A stretch of 64,000 bases of DNA, from the NCBI GenBank assembly GCA_963740835.1, contig CAVUFH010000003.1, positions 1,860,001-1,924,000 of the forward strand. Direction: 5' to 3'. Position numbers and translations under genes: made by a program. The DNA comes from CAVUFH01 sp963740835. Its GTDB lineage: Bacteria; Actinomycetota; Acidimicrobiia; IMCC26256; PALSA-610. Position 1 is the stretch's first letter. Every line of letters starts with the position of its first letter. Positions 1 to 9,313 of this stretch are shown piece after piece. The notes under the pieces are model-generated. The model saw nothing but the letters and a program-made list of their open reading frames with translations, was not told the origin of the DNA and did no database searches.

Positions 1-653
1 AGCGCGCAGGAGAGCCCGGTGAACAGTGCACTGCTATGGAACATGGGTAGCGGCGCGTACACGGCCTGGCCCGGACCGAGACCGGCGACCTTCGCGCCGC
101 CTCGGCCGGTGGCGGTGTACCGGCCCTGTGTGCAGCGCACCGCCTTGGGGAAACCGGTCGAGCCCGACGTGAAGATCAGCAGGAAGACGTCGTCATGCTC
201 TGCCGGCTCCCAAGCGCGGTTGATGTCCGCCGCACCGAGCAGTCCGGAATACTGGTCGGTGTGCGTCGCGAACATCTGCTCCGACTGCACACGGCTCGGC
301 GCGTCGGCCAGCACGTTCGTGTAGGCGTCCGAGGTCACGAGCACCTGACAGTCGCAGTGGTCGATCAAGCGCCCGAGTTCGGCGCCGCGGTATGTGGCAT
401 TGATGCCGACGACTGCCGAGCGACTGATCGCCGCGGCGCCGAGCCAGAAAAGGTACTCGGGCATGTTGTCGAGCAGGATGCCGATGTGCGGCGGCTTCGT
501 GCGGTCTCGATAGCCGTCCCACAATGCGGCGCGGCGGAGCGACTCTGTGGCGAGCTCACGGTACGTGTACGAACGATCCTCGAAGTGCGCCGCGACTTCG
601 TCGCGGTCTGCGTTCCGGAGGAAGAGCTCCGCCGCGGTTGTCGGCTTGTCCAT
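1..653 (-). CDS. Acyl-CoA synthetase (AMP-forming), N-terminal part, cut by window edge
   Basis: Activates a carboxylic acid, probably a fatty acid, to acyl-AMP and then acyl-CoA. Only about 217 N-terminal residues are in the window; the reading frame is still open at base 1. The ANL-superfamily P-loop FTSGSTGFPKAV lies at residues 161-172, preceded by the usual N-terminal lid-like region (YTYRELATES near 29). The ATG at 653 gives a normal FadD-like N-terminus (MDKPTTAAELFL). It is the first of a run of minus-strand genes. The family call is secure. The chain length of the substrate cannot be told from this half, since the C-terminal domain with the catalytic lysine lies outside. Confidence 0.85.
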   Translation of the reverse strand, partial: MDKPTTAAELFLRNADRDEVAAHFEDRSYTYRELATESLRRAALWDGYRDRTKPPHIGILLDNMPEYLFWLGAAAISRSAVVGINATYRGAELGRLIDHCDCQVLVTSDAYTNVLADAPSRVQSEQMFATHTDQYSGLLGAADINRAWEPAEHDDVFLLIFTSGSTGFPKAVRCTQGRYTATGRGGAKVAGLGPGQAVYAPLPMFHSSALFTGLSCA

Positions 654-747
654 CGCGGCCGAGCGTCGCACTGAACCGCACGCGGCACCAATCCGTTCCC
701 AGGGGATGGCGCGGTCGAGCCGGGGGTGGCCTTGCTCAGCAGAGCGG

Positions 748-1218
748 TCAGGACGCGTTGCCGATTCGCGAGGGCGCGGCCGACAGTCGCGAACAGCCGT
801 CGTCGTAGACGCGGCGCTGCTGCACCGCGAGCGTCTGCAGGATCGCCCGGGCGACGGGTCGCAACTCACTCAGTTGCACAAACTCCTTCCTGCTCGCGAC
901 GCGTAGTTGCATGCGTGTCAGCGCGGTCACGGTCGCAGGCTCGGGGCCGCCGTCGACGAGCGCGGTCTCTCCGAAGAACATCCCCCGGCCCAACACGCCG
1001 AGCTCGTGACCGGAGACGGTCACGGCGGCGGAGCCCGACAGGATGAGGAAGAAGCCACCCGGTCGATCGCCCTCCCGTGTCACCACACGGCGCGCCGCGA
1101 CCTCGACCTCGTACGTCAGCCGATCGATGCGGGTCAGCTCCCTGCCGGAGGCTCCCTGCAGCAACGAGAGGGTACGCAGGCGATCGATTGCTCGTGTGCG
1201 CTTGCCCGAGATCAACAT
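748..1218 (-). CDS. Cyclic-nucleotide-binding domain protein
   Basis: A roughly 156-residue protein that is essentially one cAMP/cGMP-binding-type beta-roll. The core (LLQGASGRELTRI, then GGFFLILSGSAAVTV, GMFFGETALVDGG and PATVTALTRMQL) follows the Crp/CAP fold order. The FGETAL segment is the phosphate-binding cassette. There is no helix-turn-helix after the domain, so it is a stand-alone sensor or partner rather than a Crp-type DNA-binding regulator. An in-frame upstream start at 1254 would add 12 residues; the ATG at 1218 puts the domain at the usual distance from the start. Ligand and partner are unknown. Confidence 0.75.
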   Translation of the reverse strand: MLISGKRTRAIDRLRTLSLLQGASGRELTRIDRLTYEVEVAARRVVTREGDRPGGFFLILSGSAAVTVSGHELGVLGRGMFFGETALVDGGPEPATVTALTRMQLRVASRKEFVQLSELRPVARAILQTLAVQQRRVYDDGCSRLSAAPSRIGNAS

Positions 1219-1317
1219 GTCAGCGTCCGCCCTGCCGCACGGCGTTCGCTCCACCGATCACTTCGCGTTCGTCCTCGATGTCGCATGGTCATGCCCCGCT
1301 GTTCGTCGATTGCGCCG

Positions 1318-1602
1318 CTATGAGCCCACGGTCCCGGCGCCGCCGTGGTCGGTGTGCGCGTCGGAGACCCGACCGAGCGAAAGCTCCGCTCGCTCGGCGG
1401 TCTCGCGCACGTCTTCGGCTGTCCCCGCTTCGAAGAGGAAGAAGCAGGTCTCGTCCTTCGGCACGAAGATCGACTGGAGGCAGCGCACTGGGCGCCCCGC
1501 CGCCGACAGCCGCTCGGCCGCGGCCCGCGCTCGGCGCGCGAGCCCTTCGACGTCGGCCCCCAGGACCGCGGCGACGTAGACCTCGAGCAGGAAATGCGGC
1601 AC
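1318..1602 (-). CDS. DUF4242 family small protein (nickel-binding-like)
   Basis: A 94-residue protein with the layout of the DUF4242 / SCO4226-like family: N-terminal FLLEVYV strand, central VRCLQSIFVPKDETCFFLF and a C-terminal helix ending in ELSLGRVSDAH. These are small ferredoxin-like alpha-beta barrels; some bind nickel. It starts with GTG at 1602 and lies between the CNBD gene and the LAL regulator on the same strand. Function here is unknown. Confidence 0.7.
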   Translation of the reverse strand: MPHFLLEVYVAAVLGADVEGLARRARAAAERLSAAGRPVRCLQSIFVPKDETCFFLFEAGTAEDVRETAERAELSLGRVSDAHTDHGGAGTVGS

Positions 1603-1664
1603 GTCACCGACCGTACGAGCTTGGTGAGCTCGAGGAATCCCGGAAAACCGTGATCTTTGGACCG

Positions 1665-4453
1665 CTACCTCGCGCGACGGAGGTCCCGTGGCAGCTGGGA
1701 TCGGGAGCGCACGCCGAGCTTCGAGTACGCGTGCGACAGGTGAGACTCCACCGTGTGCACGCTCATGAAGAGCGCGTCGGCGATCTCCTTGTTCGACCGT
1801 CCATCAACTGCGAGCTCGACGACGCGCTGCTCGGTGGGCGTGAGCTCGCCCGAGCCGCTCGGTCGGCGACCGCTCACCCGGGTCAGCTCGTCCATTGCTC
1901 GTTCGGCCCAGAGCCGCGCGCCCATCCGCTCGAACGTCTCGAGCGCTTCGGTGAGCGACGCGCGCGCCTGAGCCCGCTGCCTGGACCGTCGCTCGACGAG
2001 ACCCTTCACGACGAGCGTGCGCGCCCGTTCGAACGGCATGTCGAGACGCTCGTGCGCCGTCAGCGCGTCGGCGAGCGCGCCGGCGGCTCCGGCTAGATCG
2101 CCGTGCGCCGCCAGGAGCAGCCCTCGGCAACGAGCCCCGATCGCGAGCGCCCAGGGGCGATCGAGCTCCTGCCCCCGACGCTCCAACGCGGAGATCAGTG
2201 GTTCGGCCCGGTCGAGCTCGCCGAGCCCGATGAGCGCCTCGATGGCGTCGGGCAGGAAGAACGGCAGGATCGGTTCGGCGATGCCGTACGTCTCGAGGGG
2301 AGCCACCATCTCCTCGCACGCCTGCCACGCGCTCTCGGCGTTCCCGATGGAGAGGTCGAGCAGGGCGAGCGTCGCGCACATCCACAGACGCGGCTGGAAG
2401 AAGTCGATGCGCGCGCCAGATGCGGTCGCTTCGGCAGATGACTCACGAGCGCGCGTGTCGTGGCCTTGGTGCGCGTCGACGAAGGCTCGCTGGGCGATTG
2501 CCAGCGCCTGCATCGATGCGCTGCCGGTCAGCGCGGCCAAGGTCTCGGCCTGCTCCGCCAGCGACGCGGCGGTCGAAAGGTTCCCGCTGCGCGTCTCGAG
2601 CCAGCTCAACCAGATCAGCACGAACGCAAGGTCGCTCTCGTCGCCCTGATCGGCGGCCTGCGTCCATACCTCGGTCAGCCCGCGGCGCGCCGCCGCATGA
2701 TTGCCGGTGTAGAGATGGAGCAGCGCGGCGACCGTGCTCGGCCGCGCCGGCAGCGGCATGAGCGCGTCGTGGTCCTCGAGCGCGAGCGCGCGCTCGACCA
2801 CGGCCCAATCGACACCACGGCCGAACATGAAGTCGACCATCGCGCACGCCGCCAGCGAACGCGACACGAGCGTGGCGTCGCGACAGGCTTCCGCGATCTC
2901 CAGCGCGCGAAGTGCGTGCGCACGTCCGGCGACGTCCCAGTTCGATGAGCACAGATAGGCGAGTCCGGCCTCGATGCCAGCCTCGAGGAGCGGGTCGTCG
3001 ACGTATCCGAGCGCTTCCTGGTAGACGGCGATGGCTCCGGCGAAGTTCTCGTCGTCAGCCGAGATCTCGGCGAGCACGCGGAGCGCGTTCGCTCGGAGCG
3101 AGCGCGAAAGCGGCTCCTGGAGGAGGTCCTCGATCAACGCTCGGGCCCGTGATCGGTCGCCGGAATGCGTGTGATGCTCGGCGGCCGCGATCCCTCGCCG
3201 CTGCCGGTCCTCGGCGTCGCGCGTCGGTGTGAGATCGCGCGCGCGTTCGAGCAGTTCGGCCGCCGTGTCCCAGCCGCCGCGGGCCCGGGCGAGGACAGCT
3301 GCTGCTTCGAGCGAGCCGGCGATCTCTCGGTCCGGCTCGTGGCCGGCGTGCGCCAGGGGCGTGCGCTCGCGACCGGATCGTCGACGAGCTGCGCGAGCTG
3401 CCGCTGCATCGCGCGCCGCTCGTGAGGGAGAGCGGCGGTTGTCACGGTGCTGGCGAGAAGCGGGTGGGTGAAGTGGATCCTGTGGCCCGCGACCTCGATG
3501 ACCCCGGCACCGATCAGCTCCTTCAGCGCCGAGGCCGCATCCGGCCCGAGGAGGGCTTCGATGAGCTCGGTCGACGGGTCGGACGCGAGCGCGGCGCCGA
3601 GCGCCGCGCTCTTGGTCGCGTCGGACAGACTGGAGAGCCGTTCGCCGAGCAGCGCGCCGAGCTCGCTCGGGACGGCCAACGGCTGCTCGAGACGCAGCTC
3701 GGTCTCGGTCTCGCGAAGGCTGCGTGCGAGCTCCAACGTGAACAACGGATTGCCCCCCGTCGACTCGAAGATCCGCCGCAGGAGCAACCGAGGTGGGTGG
3801 AAGTCGAGTCGTTCCGCAAGCAGCAGGCGGGCCGCCCCCATGCTCAGCCCGCCGACCTCGACCCGTGCCGATCTCTCGGCTCCGAACCGACCGTTGCCCG
3901 GGCCCGTCCGTTCCGTCAGCAGGAACACGATCGCCTCGTCATCGAGCCGCCGCTGGGCGAATCGCAGCGCGCCGGCCGAGGCCGCGTCGAGCCACTGGAC
4001 ATCGTCGACCGCGACCATGAGCGGCGCGCGGGAAGCGAGCTCGCGCAACACACCCAAGAAGCCCGCGGCGATCGCGCGCGCTTCGGGCGGTTGATCGGAC
4101 GGCTCGGACCGGAGGAGCGCCACCTCCAGCGCCCGCCGTTGGGGACCAGGGAGCGCCGCGAGCACCGAGCCATCGACGAGCTCGAGGAGATCGCTGAGCG
4201 CGGCGAACGAGAGTTGGGCCTCCGGCTCGCTCGGCCGCGCCACGAGCACCGCGGTTCCGCGCCGGCGCGCCGCATCGACGCCGGCCTCCCACAGCGCCGT
4301 CTTCCCGAAGCCCGGGCCGCCGGCGAGCACGAGCGTGGATGTGGAAGCCGGTTGGGCTTCCAGAAACTGGTGCAGTTGCGCGAGTTCTGTGTCGCGACCG
4401 ACCAGCCGACTCGATGCTGCTGCAGCCGCCACGCAACCTCCCGCAAACGGCAT
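1665..4453 (-). CDS. LAL-type LuxR family transcriptional regulator (frameshifted)
   Basis: A large ATP-binding LuxR regulator of about 930 residues. The N-terminal AAA part has a Walker A motif GGPGFGKTAL near residue 45 and a Walker B-like MVAVDDVQWLD. A tetratricopeptide-like helical middle follows. The C-terminus is a LuxR HTH (LTPTEQRVVELAVDGRSNKE and TVESHLSHAYSKLGV). The reading frame breaks at 3356-3359, a run of four G on the plus strand; adding one base joins the halves through LAHAGHEPDREIAGSLEAA into the C-terminal frame. The break is probably a sequencing indel, but a true mutation would remove the DNA-binding half. The signal sensed is unknown. Confidence 0.8.
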
Positions 4454-4476
4454 TCAACTCCGCGCAGACTGTCCGA

Positions 4477-5238
4477 TCAACGGGAATCGTCGGTATTTTG
4501 GCCCGCGGGCACGGCAAGCGATCGCGTGCATGCGGGGCTCGGCGCCAACGAGAAGGCTCGAGCGAGTGCGTCGGGGAGCTCGGCGAGCGAGGAGAGCACA
4601 CGGCTCGCGAGGGCGAGGGCGTCATCGGCCGGCGGGAAATGGGGGTTCGGCACGGCGATGACCTCCAGGCCGGCGGCGTGCGCGGATCGGATCCCATTGC
4701 TGGAGTCCTCTACGGCAACTCCGCTTCCTGCGTCAGCGCCGAGCCTTCCGATGGCTTCGCGGTACACGTCCGGCGCCGGCTTTCCTCGGGCGACCTCCTC
4801 GGACGAGACCGTCACCGTGAAGCAGTCTCGGAGACCGCTCACGTCGAGGAACACCTCGATGACCTCGCGATTCGATGACGAAGCAAGACCCAGTCGAAAC
4901 CGGCCCGCGATCGTGCGCACTGTGTCGACCGCGCCCGGGAGCAACGGGAGATGCGTCGCGTAACGATCGATCACTTCCTGCGCGACGCGGGACGAGATCT
5001 CGCGCGGTTCGAGCGCGACTCCCAGCCGGTTGTGGAGATAGGCCGACCACTCGGTCGAGCTCATCCCGATCAGATCGGTGGTCGCGCGCTCGTTCCAGCG
5101 TCCACCGGCGTCACGCACGAGAGATCGGCGGGCTTCGTCCCAGACCGTCTCCGAGTCGACGAGGACGCCGTCGAGGTCGAACACGACAACGCGGATCGCG
5201 TGGAACCCAGAACTGCGTGGCGTATTCATCGTCTTCAT
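4477..5238 (-). CDS. HAD-superfamily hydrolase, beta-phosphoglucomutase-like
   Basis: A 253-residue HAD phosphatase or phosphomutase. Motif I is VVFDLDGVLVDSE near residue 15, with the nucleophile and acid Asp pair. Motif II is GLASSSNREV, motif III is the Lys in RGKPAPDVY, and motif IV is VAVEDSSNGIRSA. A helical cap sits between motifs I and II, as in subfamily IA enzymes such as PgmB and GPH. The ATG at 5238 is chosen because GGAGGAG precedes it by about 13 nt; an upstream in-frame start at 5340 lacks support. It lies 23 nt upstream of the LAL regulator on the same strand. Substrate not determinable. Confidence 0.85.
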   Translation of the reverse strand: MKTMNTPRSSGFHAIRVVVFDLDGVLVDSETVWDEARRSLVRDAGGRWNERATTDLIGMSSTEWSAYLHNRLGVALEPREISSRVAQEVIDRYATHLPLLPGAVDTVRTIAGRFRLGLASSSNREVIEVFLDVSGLRDCFTVTVSSEEVARGKPAPDVYREAIGRLGADAGSGVAVEDSSNGIRSAHAAGLEVIAVPNPHFPPADDALALASRVLSSLAELPDALARAFSLAPSPACTRSLAVPAGQNTDDSR

Positions 5239-5345
5239 CGTCCCAGGCGTCTCCTCCCTGCGTGTGGAGGGTAGAGCTTCCCGCCTGAGACTCGGATTGC
5301 ACGAGGGCGTGTAGAAGCGGCCCGTGCTGCCGGGATGCACTATCC

Positions 5346-5361
5346 ATCAATCTGGATTGAT
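5346..5361. promoter_or_regulatory. Palindromic ArsR-type operator
   Basis: ATCAATC-TG-GATTGAT is a perfect inverted repeat with 7-nt arms. It also fits an ATCAA-N6-TTGAT layout of the kind bound by ArsR/SmtB repressors. It lies 32 nt upstream of the ArsR-ArsC start codon, where a bound repressor would block transcription. The autoregulatory role is inferred. Confidence 0.65.
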
Positions 5362-5393
5362 TGACTCTGACGGTCGTGGGTACGCTGCCACCG

Positions 5394-6206
5394 ATGGAAC
5401 GGGCAGTCGCGCTCCGGGTCCCTGACGATCCGCCCGAGTTTTTCGGGCTCATCGCGCATCCGGTGCGGTGGCGACTGTTGCGTGAGCTGGTGCACAGCGA
5501 TCGGGCCGTGTGGGAGCTGACGCAATTGCTCGACGAACCCCAGAGCCTGGTGTCGTACCACTTGCGTTTGCTGCGCGCGGACGGGCTGGTGTCGAAGCGT
5601 CAAAGTTCCGCAGATCGACGCGACAGCTACTACGCGCTGGACCTGCTCCGCTGCCGGACACGGATGCAGGCTGCGGGCGGCGCGCTGCACCCCGGGTTAT
5701 GGCTCGAACCGACGTCGCCCGGGAGACGCCGAGTTCGTGGCGCGTCGCGTCGCAGGCGGCGAGTTCTGTTCCTCTGCACCGGCAACAGCGCGCGCTCCCA
5801 GATCGCGGAAACGTTGCTCGTCGGCATGTCGGAGGGGGCGGTCAGTGCGGCGAGTGCGGGGAGCAATCCGAAGCCGCTGCATCCCAACGCGGTACGGGTG
5901 ATGCGGAAACGCGGTGTCGACATCAGCAGCAACCGAACGAAACACCTCGACGAGTTCGTCTCGCAGCGCTTCGACTTCGTGATCACACTCTGTGACCGCG
6001 TGCGGGAGGTCTGTCCCGAGTTTCCCTCTCACCCGCAGCTCGTGCACTGGAGCATCCCCGACCCGGCGCTCGCGGGTTCGAACAACCGGGCGACCTACCC
6101 GGCGTTCGAACGCACTGCGGCCGAGCTCGAGACGCGCATCCGGTTCCTGCTCGATCTGATCGACGAACCATCGACCCGGAGGTCGAGATCTCATGCTGAA
6201 CGATGA
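5394..6206 (+). CDS. ArsR-family repressor fused to LMW-phosphatase-type arsenate reductase
   Basis: About 270 residues with two domains. Residues ~10-95 form an ArsR winged helix (HPVRWRLLRELVHSDRAV, then LDEPQSLVSYHLRLLRADGLV). Residues ~130-265 form a low-molecular-weight tyrosine phosphatase/ArsC domain, with the P-loop LFLCTGNSARSQ (Cys nucleophile, catalytic Arg) and the general-acid Asp in WSIPDPA. The fusion would couple arsenic sensing to arsenate reduction in one chain. The ATG at 5394 is preferred because the earlier TTG at 5361 lies inside the operator palindrome. It overlaps the VOC gene by 14 nt, so they are probably co-transcribed. Confidence 0.85.
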   Translation: MERAVALRVPDDPPEFFGLIAHPVRWRLLRELVHSDRAVWELTQLLDEPQSLVSYHLRLLRADGLVSKRQSSADRRDSYYALDLLRCRTRMQAAGGALHPGLWLEPTSPGRRRVRGASRRRRRVLFLCTGNSARSQIAETLLVGMSEGAVSAASAGSNPKPLHPNAVRVMRKRGVDISSNRTKHLDEFVSQRFDFVITLCDRVREVCPEFPSHPQLVHWSIPDPALAGSNNRATYPAFERTAAELETRIRFLLDLIDEPSTRRSRSHAER

Positions 6207-6579
6207 GACAGTCAACGTGCGTTACATGGTCGACGATGTCGACGAGGCGATCGGCTTCTACACCAAGCAGCTCGGCTTCGAGCTGTTGACGAGCGCGGCG
6301 CCGGCGTTCGCCGACGTCGCACGCGGCAACCTGCGATTGCTGCTCTCGGGGCCGACGAGCTCGGCGGGGCGTCCGATGCCGGACGGGCGCAGACCCGAGC
6401 CGGGCGGTTGGAACCGCATCCACTTCGTCGTCGGCGACATCGACGCCGAGGTCGCGCGCCTGCGCGAGAGCGGCGCGACGTTCCGGAACGACATCGTGAC
6501 CGGGCCGGGTGGAAAGCAGATCCTGCTCGAGGACCCCTCGGGCAACGTCCTCGAGCTCTTCCAGCCGGCAACTGCCTGA
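6193..6579 (+). CDS. VOC/glyoxalase superfamily protein
   Basis: A 128-residue single vicinal-oxygen-chelate module pair: VRYMVDDVDEAIGFYTKQLG at the N-terminus and GWNRIHFVVGDIDAEVARLR then ILLEDPSGNVLELFQP at the C-terminus. The terminal Glu of the LEL motif and the His of RIHF are plausible metal ligands. It overlaps the ArsR-ArsC gene and is followed 18 nt later by chrA, so it probably belongs to the metalloid-resistance operon. It lacks an obvious vicinal Cys pair, so an ArsI C-As lyase is not supported. Substrate unknown. Confidence 0.75.
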   Translation: MLNDETVNVRYMVDDVDEAIGFYTKQLGFELLTSAAPAFADVARGNLRLLLSGPTSSAGRPMPDGRRPEPGGWNRIHFVVGDIDAEVARLRESGATFRNDIVTGPGGKQILLEDPSGNVLELFQPATA

Positions 6580-6597
6580 CGCGACCGCGCACGAGAC

Positions 6598-7767
6598 GTG
6601 GCTGCAGGCGGCACGGGCAACGATGGGGCGCGTCCGTCGTTACGAACCGTCATCGTCGAGTGGGGCCGGATCGGCTGCATCGGATTCGGGGGACCGCCGG
6701 CACACATCGCCCTGCTGCGAGGTCTGTGTGTCGACCGCAGGCGCTGGATGACCCCGCAGGAATTCGAGGACGCAATCGCCGCGTGCAACCTGCTCCCCGG
6801 GCCGGCGTCGACGCAGCTCGCCATCTTCTCGGCGTGGCGCGTCGCCGGACCGCTTGGCGCCACCGTCGGCGGCATCGCGTTCATCGTTCCGGGACTCGTG
6901 CTGATCCTCACGCTGGCCGCGCTGTTCCTCGCCGCGTCGCCGCCGACGTGGGTCCTCGGAGCCGGCGCCGGGGCCAGCGCGGCGGTGGCCGCGGTCGCGG
7001 TGCGCGCCGGCGCCGACCTCATCGGGGCCAGTCTGCGGCGCGCGGCGAGCCGCGGGCGGTGGGCCGTCTACGCGATCCTCGGCGGGACGGCCGCCGCGAC
7101 CGTCGGTCCCATGCTCGTGTTCGTCCTGTTGGGCTGCGGACTGGCCGAGCTCACCTGGCTCACGCTCGGCCGCACCGGGAAGCTCGGCACGCACGCGTTG
7201 CCGCTCATCGCCGCGACGACGACCGCCGCTCCGGGCGGCGTGCTCGCGCTTGTCTGGGTGGCGCTCAAGGTCGGTGCGCTGTCCTACGGCGGGGGCTTCG
7301 TGATCATTCCGCTCATGCAGGCCGATGCCGTCAACCACTACCACTGGATGACCGACGCGCAATTCCTCGACGCGGTTGCGCTCGGTCAGGTCACGCCGGG
7401 ACCGGTCGTGCAGACCGTGGCCGTCGTCGGCTACGCCGCCGCCGGCTTGGGCGGCGGCCTGCTCGCCGCCCTCGTCGCGTTCATGCCCTCCTTCGCCTTC
7501 GTGCTCTTCGGCGCGCCCCGCTTCGATCGCCTACGACAAGACATTCGCGCGCGCGCCTTCCTCGACGGCGCGGGTCCGGCCGCGATCGGCGCGATCATCG
7601 GCGTCGCGCTCCCGCTCGCGCGGGCGCTCGCCGAACCCTGGCAATACGGCATCCTCGCCGCAGCCGCGGTCGCGCTGTTCCCGCTGCGACGTCCGGTCGT
7701 CGTGACGCTCGTCGGCGCTGCGATCATCGGTGTCATCGCCGGCCAGCTCGGCGCGCCCCTGCCGTAG
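6598..7767 (+). CDS. chrA: Chromate transporter ChrA (two-domain CHR family)
   Basis: A 389-residue membrane protein with the duplicated CHR layout. The first half carries GCIGFGGPPAHIALLR and the NLLPGPASTQLAIFSAW motif. The second half repeats them as GALSYGGGFVIIPLMQ and ALGQVTPGPVVQTVAVVGY. About ten hydrophobic segments are visible. The family exports chromate, often by proton-linked antiport. It starts with GTG at 6598, directly behind the VOC gene, as the last gene of the arsenic/chromate cassette. Confidence 0.9.
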   Translation: MAAGGTGNDGARPSLRTVIVEWGRIGCIGFGGPPAHIALLRGLCVDRRRWMTPQEFEDAIAACNLLPGPASTQLAIFSAWRVAGPLGATVGGIAFIVPGLVLILTLAALFLAASPPTWVLGAGAGASAAVAAVAVRAGADLIGASLRRAASRGRWAVYAILGGTAAATVGPMLVFVLLGCGLAELTWLTLGRTGKLGTHALPLIAATTTAAPGGVLALVWVALKVGALSYGGGFVIIPLMQADAVNHYHWMTDAQFLDAVALGQVTPGPVVQTVAVVGYAAAGLGGGLLAALVAFMPSFAFVLFGAPRFDRLRQDIRARAFLDGAGPAAIGAIIGVALPLARALAEPWQYGILAAAAVALFPLRRPVVVTLVGAAIIGVIAGQLGAPLP

Positions 7768-7783
7768 CCTACGTAGGTAGGCT
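7766..7783. terminator. Short hairpin after chrA
   Basis: AGCCTAC-GTAG-GTAGGCT forms a 7-bp stem with a 4-nt loop, beginning in the chrA stop codon and ending 15 nt before the stop of the convergent gene at 7799. There is no T-tract, so it is only a possible terminator for the two converging genes. Confidence 0.4.
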
Positions 7784-7798
7784 GCCCCGGCCGGCTCG

Positions 7799-8332
7799 TC
7801 ATCTGCTCGGATCCGCGGCTGACGACGCGACGTAGTCGTCGAGCGTCCATTCCGGACTGACCTGAAATCCCACCGTGCCCGGGACCGAGAGCGGACGCAG
7901 GACCGCGGTGATGTAACGCGCGTAGCGTTCTGCCGCTTCGACAGACGTCCACGAGTACAGACCGGCGTAGTCGGAAGTGGACGGGTCGACCATCCACAGC
8001 TTCACCTGATACCCCTCGAAGCCCGCGAAGAGCACCGTGTTCAAGATGCACAGCCGCTCGAACAGCCACCGGCGGATCCCTGCTCCGGGCGGTATCGCGC
8101 GCAGATGGAACCACACGGCCAACATGACCGGCTGACCGGGTGCCGCGGCGTCACATGTCGTCGTGCGGAACACGGTGTACGCGCGCCGGTCCGGAAGGCT
8201 CACATGGGTGCCGAGGTTCGATCGCCGGATGTGGAGATGGCGCCCGAGCAAGAGCCGCACGACCTGCGCGGCACACTCGGCCGCGCTGCGAACCAGCGTT
8301 GTCGGGTTCGTCGCGCGTTGGTCCCCGCTCAC
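7799..8332 (-). CDS. Conserved hypothetical protein, YdhR/mono-oxygenase-like fold possible
   Basis: A 177-residue protein. The C-terminal part (MLAVWFHLRAIP, FAGFEGYQVKLWMVDP, YAGLYSWTSVEAAERYARYI) reads like the dimeric alpha-beta barrel seen in YdhR-type proteins: a substrate-strand, a YxGLYxWxS core and an amphipathic helix. The N-terminal 70 residues are unassigned. It is divergent from the SRPBCC gene at 8688, and a DosR-like box lies between them. Function unknown. Confidence 0.6.
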   Translation of the reverse strand: MSGDQRATNPTTLVRSAAECAAQVVRLLLGRHLHIRRSNLGTHVSLPDRRAYTVFRTTTCDAAAPGQPVMLAVWFHLRAIPPGAGIRRWLFERLCILNTVLFAGFEGYQVKLWMVDPSTSDYAGLYSWTSVEAAERYARYITAVLRPLSVPGTVGFQVSPEWTLDDYVASSAADPSR

Positions 8333-8512
8333 TGCAGCAACTCCCTTCGTCCGGAGTCAGGCGCCGGGTCACGGTTCTCGGCACGCGGCGACGCGCTCGG
8401 CGGTCAGTGCAATGACGACATCGACGGTCTCGGCGCTTCTGCGCAGCGTGACGGGCAGCCTCGTGTGCCGGCTCCGCTCGAGCCATCGTCCTTCGCGGAA
8501 ACACGGCCGGGA

Positions 8513-8527
8513 AGGGCCGAAGGTCCT
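8513..8527 (-). promoter_or_regulatory. DosR-like box in the 8333-8687 intergenic region
   Basis: The minus strand reads AGGACCTTCGGCCCT, one mismatch from the consensus GGGACCTTCGNCCCT found throughout the island. It is 160 nt before the plus-strand SRPBCC start and 180 nt before the minus-strand gene at 8332, so it could serve either. Nothing else is recognisable in this 355-nt gap. Confidence 0.6.
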
Positions 8528-8687
8528 GACGCCGGAGGCGGCATGCGCGCCGCGAGTTTGCCCAGTGCTTGCCTTTCCCGGAGTCGACGCTTACCGATTC
8601 GTGCCTACCCTCGCAGGGCGGCGCGCCACGCGGTCGGAGGGTCGATCGGCCCTGTTGCGTCGGTTCCCTCGGCGCGACCGTGATCGC

Positions 8688-9311
8688 ATGTCGAACATCG
8701 CACCGGAAGTTGCGCTCGAATCCGATGTCGTCGGTTCGCGTCTCATCATCGACGAGCAGATGCCTGCCTTCGACGTCGTCATCGCGGAATCGATCGTGGT
8801 CGGCGCGGATGTCGAGCCGACGTACGGCGCCGCGCGCTCGCTCGACTTCCTGCGCGTGCGGACGCCGCTGCTCGCAGTCGCGTTCTGGGTACGCGGGCTC
8901 CCGGAACGACTGGGGCGCCGTCCGGTCGAGCCTCCACGGCGACTCGTGTTGACGGCCGGAGACGAGCTCCCCGGGTGGCTGGTGTTGGGCGAGGACGATC
9001 GACACGAGCTCGCGTTCGGAGCGGTCGGCAAGTTCTGGAAGGGGACGATCGAATGGCGGGATGTCGCCGCCGCGGACTTCGCCGCATTCGATGAACCGGG
9101 CTTCGGCAAGATCGCCTGCGATCTTCGTGTCCGACCCTGTGGTCAGGGGCGCACGCTCCTCACGTACGAGTGCCGGACCGCGACGACGAGCACCGACGCG
9201 CGGCGCCGGTTCGCGCGGTACTGGTGGCTCATCCGACCGTTCGTCGGCTACATCATGCGGGCGACCCTGCGCACGATCCAGCACGATGCCGAACGAGCAG
9301 CGGTGGCGTGA
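8688..9311 (+). CDS. SRPBCC-like (START/polyketide-cyclase fold) hypothetical protein
   Basis: A 207-residue soluble protein. The pattern VVIAESIVVGADVEPTYGAA near the start, a central GAVGKFWKGTIEWRDV and the C-terminal LTYECRTATTSTDARRRF followed by a long helix match small SRPBCC proteins that bind hydrophobic ligands. The ATG at 8688 is chosen over the longer open frame, because the upstream part lacks conserved-looking sequence. Its stop codon ends 2 nt before the response regulator, so the two may be co-transcribed. Ligand unknown. Confidence 0.6.
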   Translation: MSNIAPEVALESDVVGSRLIIDEQMPAFDVVIAESIVVGADVEPTYGAARSLDFLRVRTPLLAVAFWVRGLPERLGRRPVEPPRRLVLTAGDELPGWLVLGEDDRHELAFGAVGKFWKGTIEWRDVAAADFAAFDEPGFGKIACDLRVRPCGQGRTLLTYECRTATTSTDARRRFARYWWLIRPFVGYIMRATLRTIQHDAERAAVA

Positions 9312-9313
9312 AA

